A stretch of DNA of 64,000 bases from Pseudorhizobium pelagicum (lineage in GTDB: Bacteria > Pseudomonadota > Alphaproteobacteria > Rhizobiales > Rhizobiaceae), in assembly GCA_000722615.1 (NCBI GenBank), contig JOKI01000005.1:124001-188000 (forward strand), in the 5' to 3' direction. Each line of letters starts with the position of its first letter. Position 1 is the stretch's first letter. The translations under genes were made by a program, and so were the position numbers. This document shows positions 25,704 to 34,701 of the stretch, piece by piece. The notes beneath the pieces were generated by a model. That model ran no database searches. It saw only the letters and a program-made list of their open reading frames with translations, and had not been told where the DNA came from.

Positions 25704-26849
25704 ATGAATGTATCACCGCATCTATGGGCGCCCAACAAAAGTGCCGACTACCAGTTTGACGATTCGGCGATGCGCCTGGAGCGGGCAGTCTCGGAGTTCC
25801 GTTACGGTCGCCCGATCGTTTTGAGTGGGCCTGAAGGCTCCGTTGCGGCTCTCGCGCTTGACGCCGCATCTCCAAGTGACTTCGAGAGGTTTGCGCGCGC
25901 AGCCGGCGGCCAACATGCTCTCTACCTGTCCCGCCATCGGGCGGCACGACTGGGTCTAAGCAATGCGGACGACATTGCCATTCCCGCACGGGATATGGAT
26001 TTCGCATCTGCGTCAGCGCTCGCCTACGCTCGAGATTCAGCTACCCAGATCGAGTGGAAACCCGCAACTTCGCTCATGCGGACTGCGGGAGAGGTTGCGG
26101 GACTTGCACTTCTGCTGCCGGCGATGATGTGTGTGGAGGTTCCTCGACACGCACGGACGTTCGCGGCCTGTGCCGAAGTCGATCATCTGGATCTGCCCAA
26201 GAGCCGCCGGATGGCCCGGAACTTCGAGGTGGTCGTACGGACCCCCGTTCCTCTCCGCGACCTCGGCGATTGCGAATTCGTCGTGTTCCGCGGCGGTGTC
26301 GCGCAGAAGGACCAGGTGGCCATCGTTGTCGGCCAGCCGGATACCTCCGGACCTGTGCCGGTCCGCATCCACTCGTCATGCCTCACCGGGGACCTCTGCG
26401 GCTCGCTGAAGTGCGACTGCGGCGACCAGCTTCGCAACGGTTTGTCGAGCCTGAAGGAACAGGGCGGCGGCGTTCTCCTCTATCTCGACCAGGAAGGCCG
26501 CGGCACCGGCATCGGCGCCAAGATGCGCGCCTATGGCTACCAGCACGAAGGCCTCGATACGATCGATGCCGATGCCGAGCTGGGCTTTGGACCGGACGAA
26601 CGTCGATACGATGCAGCGGTCGCCATGCTCGGCGGCCTTGGCATTGGCGCCGTCAATCTGCTGACCAATAATCCCACCAAGGTTGCTGCTCTGCTGGCTG
26701 CCGGCATAGCGGTGAACGGGCGCACGTCCGTCACCGGCCGGATCACGCCGGACAATCTGGAATATCTTCGCACCAAGACATTGCGGGCAGGTCACGCGCT
26801 AGACATCGACCTCCTCACCCGGGCCGCCACGGAGCTCTCCGATGGCTGA
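25704..26849 (+). CDS. GTP cyclohydrolase II, RibA family
   Basis: 381 residues. The C-terminal 200 residues are a full GTP cyclohydrolase II: zinc-binding C226, C237 and C239 in 'SSCLTGDLCGSLKCDCGDQL', then 'YLDQEGRGTGIGAKMRAYG' with the catalytic Arg, and 'LLTNNPTKVAAL'. The N-terminal 180 residues are the non-catalytic extension seen in many alphaproteobacterial RibA proteins. The enzyme opens GTP to a diaminopyrimidine ribosyl phosphate, formate and pyrophosphate. The start has a GAGGAGACTGTC site. It heads a plus-strand operon with a phosphatidyltransferase, which is unusual for riboflavin genes. Confidence 0.88.
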   Translation: MNVSPHLWAPNKSADYQFDDSAMRLERAVSEFRYGRPIVLSGPEGSVAALALDAASPSDFERFARAAGGQHALYLSRHRAARLGLSNADDIAIPARDMDFASASALAYARDSATQIEWKPATSLMRTAGEVAGLALLLPAMMCVEVPRHARTFAACAEVDHLDLPKSRRMARNFEVVVRTPVPLRDLGDCEFVVFRGGVAQKDQVAIVVGQPDTSGPVPVRIHSSCLTGDLCGSLKCDCGDQLRNGLSSLKEQGGGVLLYLDQEGRGTGIGAKMRAYGYQHEGLDTIDADAELGFGPDERRYDAAVAMLGGLGIGAVNLLTNNPTKVAALLAAGIAVNGRTSVTGRITPDNLEYLRTKTLRAGHALDIDLLTRAATELSDG

Positions 26850-27639
26850 TCATGCCGGATGGGTGGGCCTGACGCTTCCGGAGCGGGCAATCCCCCAGCC
26901 CAGGACACCGCCGCTGGTCTACGCTCAGGCTCTGGGCTCCATGCTGGTGGGGGCCGCTGCGATCGTTCTGGTATTGCGCACCTTCGGTACTGACCTCGAC
27001 GTCGGGCGCAAGGCGCTGTCGGTGAGCCTGGTCATCTATGTCGGCATCTCGATCCTGGCGCTCGTGAAGCTGCCGACCTATCCTCACAGCCGCTTTGGGC
27101 CCGCCAATATCGTCACCACACTGCGCGCAGCAGCGACAGCAATGATCGGCGGCATCATCCTGACGGCCGAACAGGTGACGGGTGCCTCAATGCTCTGGTT
27201 CGTCACCGGCAGTGCAGCGGCAGCCCTGGCCCTCGACGGGTTGGATGGCTACCTGGCACGCCGAAGCGGCACATCATCGCGGTTTGGCGCCCGCTTCGAC
27301 ATGGAGGTCGATGCGCTGCTGATCCTGCTGCTGGCAACCGCCGCTCTTCTTCTCGGGAAGGCGGGTGTCTGGGTCCTGCTGATCGGGCTCATGCGTTACG
27401 GCTTCCTGGCGGCGAGGATGGCGTCTTCACGGCTCTCGGGCGAGCTTCCCGAATCCATGCGGCGCAAGGTCGTCTGCGTCGTGCAGGGTGTGGCGCTTTG
27501 CATCGCAACGGCCCCGATCGTCAATCCGCTGGTGGCGCAAGTGGTTCTGGCAATGGCCCTGTTGTCGCTGGTGTACTCCTTTGCCGTCGACATCGCCTAT
27601 CTTCTGATGCAGGCGGATGGAGACAGACGTGTCGCTTGA
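26842..27639 (+). CDS. CDP-alcohol phosphatidyltransferase family membrane protein
   Basis: 265 residues, about six membrane segments. The complete family motif D-x2-D-G-x2-A-R-x8-G-x3-D-x3-D is present: D132, D135, G136, A139, R140, G149, D153, D157. Such enzymes move a phosphoalcohol from a CDP-alcohol onto an acceptor and make phospholipids or related phosphodiesters in the membrane. It overlaps the GTP cyclohydrolase II gene by 8 bases and the FkbM methyltransferase by 23. Donor and acceptor are unknown; the context suggests an unusual head group. Confidence 0.87.
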   Translation: MADHAGWVGLTLPERAIPQPRTPPLVYAQALGSMLVGAAAIVLVLRTFGTDLDVGRKALSVSLVIYVGISILALVKLPTYPHSRFGPANIVTTLRAAATAMIGGIILTAEQVTGASMLWFVTGSAAAALALDGLDGYLARRSGTSSRFGARFDMEVDALLILLLATAALLLGKAGVWVLLIGLMRYGFLAARMASSRLSGELPESMRRKVVCVVQGVALCIATAPIVNPLVAQVVLAMALLSLVYSFAVDIAYLLMQADGDRRVA

Positions 27640-28378
27640 CCTGTCGCGCACGCTGGGTTTCGGCCGGTCGCTGCTCATCTACTACGGCCAACCCTGGCGG
27701 CGACGGGCACTGCGGCAGTTCTACGGAAAACTTGTGCAGCCGGGCGATCTGGTCTTCGACATAGGGGCCCATGTCGGGAGCAGGTCGAGAACCCTGCTTG
27801 GCCTCGGCGCAACGGTGGTGGCGGTCGAGCCGCAGCCCGATTTCGCCGATTTTATAACCCGGACGCTGCGGCACCCAAAGCTTACGCTTCTGCGCAAGGC
27901 GATCGGTCGGGAGCAGGGGTCCATTGACCTCCATATTTCCAGCAGGCACCCGACGGTCACAAGCACTTCGGAATCCTGGATGTCGACCGTGAAGGAAAGC
28001 TCAGGCTTCCAGAAGGTCGCCTGGGACCGTGTCGAACGGGTCGAGATGACGACGCTGGACCAGATGGTGGCGGCCTATGGACGGCCATCCCTCTGCAAGA
28101 TCGACGTCGAAGGGGCGGAAGCCGACATCCTGCGTGGCCTGAGCACCCCGCTTCCCCTGGTCATTTTCGAATATATCCCCGCAGCCATGGGTGTCGCCGG
28201 CGAAGCGATGACAGAGTTGCAGCGCCTCGGTCGCTATCGCTTCAACCGCGTCAGCGGCGAACAGCACCGCTTTCTGCATGAGGACTGGATCTCGCACGAC
28301 GCCTTGCTGGCGGAACTGTCGAGCCTCGATGTCGCGTCGCCATCCGGGGATATCTACGCCCGGCTGGACGATCAGTGA
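27617..28378 (+). CDS. FkbM-family methyltransferase
   Basis: 253 residues with the FkbM-type SAM-binding region (VFDIGAHVGSRSRTLLGLGA followed by 'VAVEPQPDFADFI') and 'CKIDVEGAEADILRGL', a defining FkbM stretch. Members are usually O-methyltransferases of secondary metabolites, glycans or lipids. It overlaps the phosphatidyltransferase gene and ends convergent with the LPG-synthase-type membrane protein. It is the second methyltransferase of the block. Confidence 0.83.
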   Translation: METDVSLDLSRTLGFGRSLLIYYGQPWRRRALRQFYGKLVQPGDLVFDIGAHVGSRSRTLLGLGATVVAVEPQPDFADFITRTLRHPKLTLLRKAIGREQGSIDLHISSRHPTVTSTSESWMSTVKESSGFQKVAWDRVERVEMTTLDQMVAAYGRPSLCKIDVEGAEADILRGLSTPLPLVIFEYIPAAMGVAGEAMTELQRLGRYRFNRVSGEQHRFLHEDWISHDALLAELSSLDVASPSGDIYARLDDQ

Positions 28379-28383
28379 TCATC

Positions 28384-29313
28384 TCAGCCTGCCTTATTCT
28401 TTCGAACCAGCGCCATGAGCGCCACGACAAGCCCAGGCGCGGCCCCGACCAGGGACAGGACACCGTAGAAGATGCTCGCTGCCACGCCGTCCGATGCGGC
28501 ATAGCCGAACAGCGGCCAGAGCAATGCCGCCGCCGCCTCTCGCGCACCCCAGCCGGCCACGGTGAGCGGAATGAGCATCATCAGCAGACAGAGCGGCACC
28601 GCCGTGACCGCAGCCAGCCAAGGCAAAGGCGCCCCGACGGCCGCCGAGGCGAGCATGAACATCCCGGCATAGCTCGCGACGATCAGCAGACTCAGCAGGG
28701 ACTGGATTTTCCAGGCACCGTCCGCGATGAAAACACGGCAGAGCGCGGCTTTGCCGGCCTCCAGCCGTTCGGCAAGAAACGCAGGGGGAAAGCGCAGGAT
28801 CACGAAGCCGACAACAAGCCCGCAGACCACCACGATGGCGAGGATCAGAAGGATCCGCGACAGGGTGGGAGGAAGTTCGCCCGCGTCGGCGAAGGGCCAG
28901 ATAATGAGCCCAAGTCCGGCGAGAACAAAGAACACGCCCTGCCCCGCGACGCGTTCCAGGAACACCCCGAGCGCGGGTGCCTTCCATCCCCCCGTCTCTT
29001 CTGTGCGATGGCGCACGGCGCGCACCGCATCGCCTGCGACGCCACCGGGAAGGACCTGATTGAGAAACGTGCTGAGGTAATAGTCTCGGATCGCATGACC
29101 GACCGGCAAGACCATGCCCAGCCTGCGCGCGGTAAACTGCCATCGCCAGGCCGACAGCACGATTTGCAGCTGCACCAGAAGAAGTCCGGCGATAGCATAG
29201 GCAGGTGGTATGGAGGTGAGACTTCGACCGATCTGCCCCGCATCAAGCATATAGAGAACGCCGGCGAGGATCACGAAACCGACCAACGGGCCGAGATAAC
29301 GAATGCCTCTCAT
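28384..29313 (-). CDS. Lysylphosphatidylglycerol-synthase-type transmembrane protein (UPF0104/YbhN)
   Basis: About 309 residues from ATG 29313, which has a GGGGA site eight bases upstream. Eight or so membrane segments and the family sequence 'STFLNQVLPGGVAGDAVRAV' identify the LPG synthase TM / YbhN family, whose members are proposed to move or handle lipids in the membrane. There is no cytosolic aminoacyltransferase domain. It is divergent from the membrane phospho/sulfo-transferase gene by 44 bases. In this block it may flip a lipid-linked intermediate. Confidence 0.8.
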   Translation of the reverse strand: MRGIRYLGPLVGFVILAGVLYMLDAGQIGRSLTSIPPAYAIAGLLLVQLQIVLSAWRWQFTARRLGMVLPVGHAIRDYYLSTFLNQVLPGGVAGDAVRAVRHRTEETGGWKAPALGVFLERVAGQGVFFVLAGLGLIIWPFADAGELPPTLSRILLILAIVVVCGLVVGFVILRFPPAFLAERLEAGKAALCRVFIADGAWKIQSLLSLLIVASYAGMFMLASAAVGAPLPWLAAVTAVPLCLLMMLIPLTVAGWGAREAAAALLWPLFGYAASDGVAASIFYGVLSLVGAAPGLVVALMALVRKNKAG

Positions 29314-29357
29314 GCGGCCAGTCCCCTGGCGCGGCATTGACGGTGAAAGGAGACAGG

Positions 29358-31007
29358 ATGATGGGGCGGCTCGCAAGGGCTCATGCCGACAGCTTAAGCC
29401 ACAGCTCCGCACCGCGGGCAAATGCAATCGCCTGGCTGCGCATGGCGACGGCGCTTCTCCTGGCATTTGCCGTACTGGCACTTCCCTCCAATCCGGCCGC
29501 TCTGAACCACGTCTTCCCGCCCAACCTGCCGTTGGAAATACTGGGCCTCGCCATGGCGGCCCTGCTGCTTCCGACTCGAGTTTTTCGGTTGCTGCGCGCA
29601 CTCGCGACGGCGCTGTTTGCCGGCATCCTGTTCCTCAAGCTGGCAGATCTGGGCACCGGCAGCGCCTTCCAGCGTCCGTTCAATCCCTATCTCGATCTGA
29701 AGATCATGACCGATGGCTGGAACCTGCTGAGCGGGTCTATCGGTCGCGCCGAAGCGGCGGCTTTCGTCGGCGGTGCAATCCTTCTGTTGCTCGCCCTCTC
29801 CGCCCTCTTCTTCTGGTCCCTGGGCGGCTTCAGAACCTTGCACAGACCGGTCGCTCTCGGCCTTGCCGCCGCCGCCGCACTGACGCTTCTCGCGGGCATG
29901 GCGACACTGCCGATGGAGCCGCGGCCTGTTCCTGTCTCGGCCGATGCAGCTTCCTATCTGACGAACCGGATCGCCATGATCCGCCAGTCGGTCGCGGACC
30001 TCGCGGCCTTCGAGACGGAGCTCAAGTCCGATCCCGCCGCATCCATTCCGCCAGACCAGCGGCTCTCTCGCCTGACAGGCATGGATGTGGTCTTCATCTT
30101 CGTCGAGTCCTATGGACGAAGCGCAATCGAGGATGCGCAGTATGCACCCCGCGTTGCGACAAGACTGAGCGGCGTGGCGCAGGCGATCGCCGACGCCGGA
30201 TTGGAGGCCCGCAGCGGCTGGCTGACGGCGCCGACGGTCGGCGGCCTCAGTTGGCTGGCGCATGGGGCGCTGCTCTCCGGCCTCTGGACCGACAGCCAGG
30301 CGCGCTACGACCGCATGATCGCCAGCGAGCGTCCGACGCTCAATGCGCTGTTCCGGCAAGCAGGATGGCACACGACCGCCATCATGCCGGCCATCACCAT
30401 GGACTGGCCCGAAAGCGGCTACTTCGGCTACGACACGGTGAGGGGCGCGAGCGGGCTCGGCTACCAGGGCAAACCGTTCAACTGGGTCACGATGCCCGAC
30501 CAGTACACCCTCTCCGCCTTCCAGAAAATGGATCGTGAAAATGCCGAGAAGCCGGTCATGGCGGAGATCGCCCTGATTTCGAGCCACGCGCCCTGGACGC
30601 CGATCCCCACGCTGGTGGATTGGGAAAAGATCGGCGATGGCCGGATCTTCGATGAACAGGCCGTCTCCGGAGATCCGCCGTCGGTGGTCTGGTCGGATCC
30701 GGCGCGGATCCGAGAGCAATATCTGGCCTCGATCGACTACGCGCTGGAGACGCTCGGCTCCTACGTTTCGCGCTATGGTGACAACACACTCTTCGTGATC
30801 CTCGGCGATCACCAGCCGGCCTCCGTCATCACCGGCGAGGAAGCCTCGCGGGACGTTCCCGTCCACATCATCGGCAGCCCTGAAACGATCGAGCAGCTCT
30901 CGTCCTGGGAATGGACCGAAGGGCTGGTGCCCGCGTCGTCCTTGCCGCCGATGCGGACGGACCTGTTCAGGGAGCGGTTCCTGCGCACGTTCAGCGGCCC
31001 GGCCTGA
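29358..31007 (+). CDS. Membrane-anchored sulfatase / alkaline-phosphatase-superfamily transferase
   Basis: 549 residues. Four or five N-terminal membrane segments (about residues 25-175) are followed by a periplasmic sulfatase-like domain with 'MDVVFIFVESYGRSA' (first metal site), a Ser/Thr-rich nucleophile region near 'APTVGGLSWLAHG', and 'FVILGDHQPASVIT' (second metal site). The layout is like LtaS, OpgB and EptA, which move phosphoglycerol or phosphoethanolamine onto envelope molecules. ATG 29358 has an AAAGGAGACAGG site. As the last gene of the unusual block it may decorate or transfer the product at the cell surface. Confidence 0.82.
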   Translation: MMGRLARAHADSLSHSSAPRANAIAWLRMATALLLAFAVLALPSNPAALNHVFPPNLPLEILGLAMAALLLPTRVFRLLRALATALFAGILFLKLADLGTGSAFQRPFNPYLDLKIMTDGWNLLSGSIGRAEAAAFVGGAILLLLALSALFFWSLGGFRTLHRPVALGLAAAAALTLLAGMATLPMEPRPVPVSADAASYLTNRIAMIRQSVADLAAFETELKSDPAASIPPDQRLSRLTGMDVVFIFVESYGRSAIEDAQYAPRVATRLSGVAQAIADAGLEARSGWLTAPTVGGLSWLAHGALLSGLWTDSQARYDRMIASERPTLNALFRQAGWHTTAIMPAITMDWPESGYFGYDTVRGASGLGYQGKPFNWVTMPDQYTLSAFQKMDRENAEKPVMAEIALISSHAPWTPIPTLVDWEKIGDGRIFDEQAVSGDPPSVVWSDPARIREQYLASIDYALETLGSYVSRYGDNTLFVILGDHQPASVITGEEASRDVPVHIIGSPETIEQLSSWEWTEGLVPASSLPPMRTDLFRERFLRTFSGPA

Positions 31008-31016
31008 GGCTATTGC

Positions 31017-32030
31017 TCAGACGGCTTCTCGTCGCCCGGTTTCCGCAGAGCGTAGCAGGGCCTCGATCAGCCGGTGAACCTTGAGAGCCTCGCGCCCGCT
31101 GACCTTCGGCTGACGATCCTGCTCCACCGCATCGTTGAAATCGTCGATCACCGCGCGATGATGCGCGTGCGAAAAGGCCATCGGGTCCGCACCGGCGCCG
31201 CCGCCAAGCTGCCCGTCGTCCAGTTCGATCGTGGTGCCATCGTGAAGGTCTGCGAACAATCGGGCACCCTCGATCCTCGCGGTGCCTTTGGTGCCGATGA
31301 GTTCGATCGTATCGGGAATTCCCGGATAGGCGCAGGTTGTCGCACTGACCGTGCCGAGTGCGCCGTTGGCGAATCGAACCGCGCCGGCAACCAGATCCTC
31401 CGTTTCCATCCGGTGAACCGGCGTCGTCGTTGCGTAAGCCATCGCTTCCATAGGCAGCCCGGCAACGGAGATCAGCAGGTCGAGCGTGTGGATGCCTTGC
31501 GTCAGGAGCACACCGCCGCCGTCGCGCGCCCTGGTTCCTCGTCCCGGCGGGTCGTAATAGCCCTGCGGCCGCCAGTTGGAGAGCTTGGCGGAGGCACCGA
31601 CGAGTTCCCCGAGCCTCCCGTCCGAAACGAGTTGCAGCAGAGCGAGACTGATAGGCCGGAACCGGTGTTGCAGCACGATGCCGAGCTTGACGCCCTTGGC
31701 CTCGGCAATCTCGACCAGAGCTGTCGCACGCTCCATGGAAATGTCGAGTGGCTTCTCGAGAAGAACATGTTTCCCGGCCTCGGCCGCACGCTGGACGAGT
31801 TCAAGATGACTGTTGGGCGGGGTGAGGATCAGGACTGCATCGATCGTCGGGTCTTCGAAAAGCCCGTCAAGATCGCCCGTCACCGGAAGTTTCCATTTCT
31901 GCGCAAACGCCTCGCGTCTTGATGCTGTCGGACTGTAGGCACAGGCCACGTCAAGGCGGCCCTGCAGGTCAATCAGGCTCTGCGCATGCGGCGCCGATGC
32001 CATGCCCAACCCAATAATGGCAATGCGCAT
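31017..32030 (-). CDS. Gfo/Idh/MocA-family NAD(P)-dependent oxidoreductase
   Basis: 337 residues. An N-terminal Rossmann fold (MRIAIIGLGMASAPHAQSLI) is followed by 'VLLEKPLDISMERATALVEI', the EKP motif with the catalytic lysine, and a C-terminal domain of the Gfo/Idh/MocA type. These enzymes oxidise or reduce sugars and inositols. It is divergent from uxaC and may share its regulator, so a sugar-acid or sugar substrate is plausible. It is convergent with the sulfatase gene on its other side. Confidence 0.83.
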   Translation of the reverse strand: MRIAIIGLGMASAPHAQSLIDLQGRLDVACAYSPTASRREAFAQKWKLPVTGDLDGLFEDPTIDAVLILTPPNSHLELVQRAAEAGKHVLLEKPLDISMERATALVEIAEAKGVKLGIVLQHRFRPISLALLQLVSDGRLGELVGASAKLSNWRPQGYYDPPGRGTRARDGGGVLLTQGIHTLDLLISVAGLPMEAMAYATTTPVHRMETEDLVAGAVRFANGALGTVSATTCAYPGIPDTIELIGTKGTARIEGARLFADLHDGTTIELDDGQLGGGAGADPMAFSHAHHRAVIDDFNDAVEQDRQPKVSGREALKVHRLIEALLRSAETGRREAV

Positions 32031-32085
32031 TCACGTCTCCTCACTCCGCCCCCGTGATAGCGCAGAGAAGCTCACCCCACAACAT

Positions 32086-32096
32086 TTGTCATACAA
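32086..32096. promoter_or_regulatory. FadR/GntR-type operator
   Basis: TTGTCATACAA fits the FadR-subfamily GntR consensus TNGT-N3-ACNA. It lies about 75 bases upstream of uxaC. A further TTGTATG at 32107-32113 mirrors its CATACAA half, giving a larger imperfect dyad, and a -35-like TTGACT follows at 32114-32119. The likely binder is the GntR regulator encoded at 36557. Confidence 0.55.
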
Positions 32097-32171
32097 CATC
32101 GGATTTTTGTATGTTGACTTACCCTCGCCACATGTTAGCGATTATGGGCCGAAGGAGGAGCGGCGACCAGC

Positions 32172-33581
32172 ATGAAATCACTTGTACATCCAGACGTCCT
32201 GTTTCCGCCCGAGCCCGGCGTGCGTTCGATCGCCCGTGCCCTCTACAAGACGGTCGCCGACCTTCCGATCGTCAGTCCGCACGGTCACACGGATCCGCGC
32301 TGGTATGCTCTGGATGAACCTTTTCCCGATCCCGCCCAGTTGCTGATCGTTCCCGACCACTACATCTTCCGCATGCTGTTCAGCCAGGGCGTTGCGCTCG
32401 AGGATCTGGGCGTGCGCCGGCAGGATGGTTCACCAGTGGAGATGGATGGCCGTCGCATATGGAAACGGTTTGCGGAGAACTACCACCTCTTCCGCGGCAC
32501 CCCGACCAGGCTGTGGATGGACTATGTCCTGTCCAACCTCTTCGATATCGAGGAGCCGCTGGACGCCAGGACCGCCGACAGCAGCTATGACCGCATCGCG
32601 GAGAAGCTGCGCCAGCCGGAATACCGGCCGCGCGCCCTCTTCAAGCGCTTCAACATCGAAGTCATCGCGACGACGGAAGGCGCGCTGGACGATCTGCGCT
32701 GGCACAGGATGATCCGCGACAGCGGCTGGGACGGGCGTGTCGTGACCGCCTACCGTCCAGATGCCGTCGTCGACCCGGATTTCGAAGGGTTTTCCGCCAA
32801 CCTGGATCAACTGGGCGATATCTCCGGCGAAGACACGGGATCATGGTCCGGCTATCTCGCAGCCCACCGAAACCGCCGCGCCTATTTCAAGTCCTTCGGC
32901 GCCACCTCCTCCGATCATGGCCACGCCACGGCGGACACGGCCAACCTGTCGCCCTCGGAAGCTTCTGCCCTGTTCGACAAGGTGAGGAACGGCACGGCGG
33001 ACGCCGACGGACGCCGCCTGTTCCGGGCCCAGATGCTGACCGAGATGGCGAAGATGAGCCTGGACGACGGGCTCGTCATGCAGATCCACCCCGGCTCCTG
33101 GCGCAGCCACTCCCCTTCCATCATGGCCCGCCATGGCCGCGACATGGGCTTCGACATCCCGACCCGCACCGATTACGTCAAGGCGCTGAAGCCACTGCTG
33201 GATGCTGTCGGGCTGGAGCCGAACCTCACGGTCGTGCTCTTCACGCTGGACGAGACGTCTTACGCCCGCGAGCTCGCCCCGCTGGCCGGTGTCTACCCCG
33301 CGCTGCGTCTCGGACCCGCCTGGTGGTTCCATGACAGCCCCGAGGGCATGCGGCGCTTCCGGGAAATGACGACGGAGACCGCCGGCTTCTACAACACCGT
33401 CGGCTTCAACGACGATACGCGCGCCTTTCCGTCGATCCCGGCGCGCCATGACGTATCCCGGCGAGTGGACTGCGCCTTCCTGGCGCGTCTGGTTGCCGAA
33501 CACAGGCTGCAGGAGGAGGAAGCCTTCAGCCTGGCAAGGGAGCTTGCCTATACGTTGGCTAAGGAGGCGTATCGGCTTTGA
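32172..33581 (+). CDS. uxaC: Glucuronate/galacturonate isomerase UxaC
   Basis: 469 residues, the full length of uronate isomerase. The metal-binding 'IVSPHGHTDPRW' His-x-His pair near residue 40 and the C-terminal 'GFNDDTRAFPSIPARHDVSR' stretch with the active-site Asp-Arg region match UxaC of the amidohydrolase-like fold. It interconverts D-glucuronate with fructuronate and D-galacturonate with tagaturonate. A GGAGGAGCGG site precedes it. It heads the hexuronate operon that continues with the TRAP transporter. Confidence 0.93.
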   Translation: MKSLVHPDVLFPPEPGVRSIARALYKTVADLPIVSPHGHTDPRWYALDEPFPDPAQLLIVPDHYIFRMLFSQGVALEDLGVRRQDGSPVEMDGRRIWKRFAENYHLFRGTPTRLWMDYVLSNLFDIEEPLDARTADSSYDRIAEKLRQPEYRPRALFKRFNIEVIATTEGALDDLRWHRMIRDSGWDGRVVTAYRPDAVVDPDFEGFSANLDQLGDISGEDTGSWSGYLAAHRNRRAYFKSFGATSSDHGHATADTANLSPSEASALFDKVRNGTADADGRRLFRAQMLTEMAKMSLDDGLVMQIHPGSWRSHSPSIMARHGRDMGFDIPTRTDYVKALKPLLDAVGLEPNLTVVLFTLDETSYARELAPLAGVYPALRLGPAWWFHDSPEGMRRFREMTTETAGFYNTVGFNDDTRAFPSIPARHDVSRRVDCAFLARLVAEHRLQEEEAFSLARELAYTLAKEAYRL

Positions 33582-33620
33582 GTGGCGCGTCTTGCGCCGG
33601 TGCAAATGGGAGGAGAAATC

Positions 33621-34598
33621 ATGTTGCATTACGGAAAACTCGCTGCCGCCTTCACGGTCGCAGCATCACTGATGGCAGGGACGGCCATGGCACAGACCGT
33701 GCTGCGGTCGTCCGACACCCACCCGGACGGTTATCCGACCGTAGAAGGTGTGAAATACTTCGGCGAGCTGCTCAAGGAGCGCACCGAAGGTCGCTACGAA
33801 GTCGAGGTCTATCACTCGGCGCAGCTCGGTGAGGAAAAGGATACCATCGAGCAGGTCCGTTCCGGCGTGCTGGAACTGAACCGGATTTCGATGGCGCCGT
33901 TCAACGGCACCGTGAAGGAATCCATCGTCCCGGCGCTCCCCTATATCTTCCGGTCCGAAGAGCACATGCACAAGGTCATGGACGGCGCTGTCGGTGACCA
34001 GATCAAGGAAGCATTCGAGGGCGCCGGACTTGTGGTCCTCGCCTTCTACGACGCCGGTTCGCGCTCCTTCTACAACAGACAGAAGCCGATCAATTCCGTC
34101 GAGGACATGAAGGGCCTGAAGTTCCGCGTCATCCAGTCGGACATCTTCGTCGACATGGTGGCCGCTCTCGGTGCCAATGCAACGCCGATGCCCTATGGCG
34201 AAGTCTATTCCTCGATCGAAACCGGCGTGATCGACGGTGCCGAGAACAACTTCCCGAGCTACGACACCGCCAAGCACTACGAAGTGGCCAAATACCTGTC
34301 GCTTGATGAGCACACCATTCTTCCGGAGGTGTTCGTCATGAACAAGGCGGCTTTCGATAAGCTGCCCCCAGAGGATCAGGCCATCTTCAAGGAAGCGGCC
34401 ACCGAGAGCGTCGCCAAGCAGCGCGAACTCTGGGCTGCGAAAGTGGGTGAGTCCCGCAAGATCGTGGAAGCTGCCGGCGTGGAGATCACCAATCCGGACA
34501 AGCAAGGCTTCATCGACGCCATGGCGCCGGTCTACGCAAAGCATGTGACCGACCCCGTCCTCATCAAGATGGTCGAAGACGTGAAGGCCGTTCAGTAG
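33621..34598 (+). CDS. TRAP transporter substrate-binding protein DctP
   Basis: 325 residues with a cleavable signal peptide (KLAAAFTVAASLMAGTAMAQ) and a DctP-type two-lobe fold; 'YDAGSRSFYNRQKPINSVED' contains the arginine region that binds a substrate carboxylate, and 'GEVYSSIETGVIDGAENNF' is the family stretch. ATG 33621 follows a GGGAGGAGAAATC site. Placement between uxaC and the TRAP permeases points to hexuronate or a short unsaturated uronate as ligand. Confidence 0.9.
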   Translation: MLHYGKLAAAFTVAASLMAGTAMAQTVLRSSDTHPDGYPTVEGVKYFGELLKERTEGRYEVEVYHSAQLGEEKDTIEQVRSGVLELNRISMAPFNGTVKESIVPALPYIFRSEEHMHKVMDGAVGDQIKEAFEGAGLVVLAFYDAGSRSFYNRQKPINSVEDMKGLKFRVIQSDIFVDMVAALGANATPMPYGEVYSSIETGVIDGAENNFPSYDTAKHYEVAKYLSLDEHTILPEVFVMNKAAFDKLPPEDQAIFKEAATESVAKQRELWAAKVGESRKIVEAAGVEITNPDKQGFIDAMAPVYAKHVTDPVLIKMVEDVKAVQ

Positions 34599-34606
34599 CT
34601 TGATTT

Positions 34607-34635
34607 AAGGGGCGGCCGATCTTCGGCCGCCCCTT
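34607..34635 (+). terminator. Strong hairpin with T-run after dctP
   Basis: A 13-bp perfect stem (34607-34619 / 34623-34635, loop TCT) ends in CCCCTTTG. It lies between dctP and the permease genes of the same operon, so it probably lowers expression of the downstream genes relative to the binding protein. Confidence 0.8.
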
Positions 34636-34701
34636 TGCTTCTCGACAGGATCAACCTGCGAACCAGCCGTTCTTCGGTGAACCCGCAAACAAGTGTGCAC
34701 C

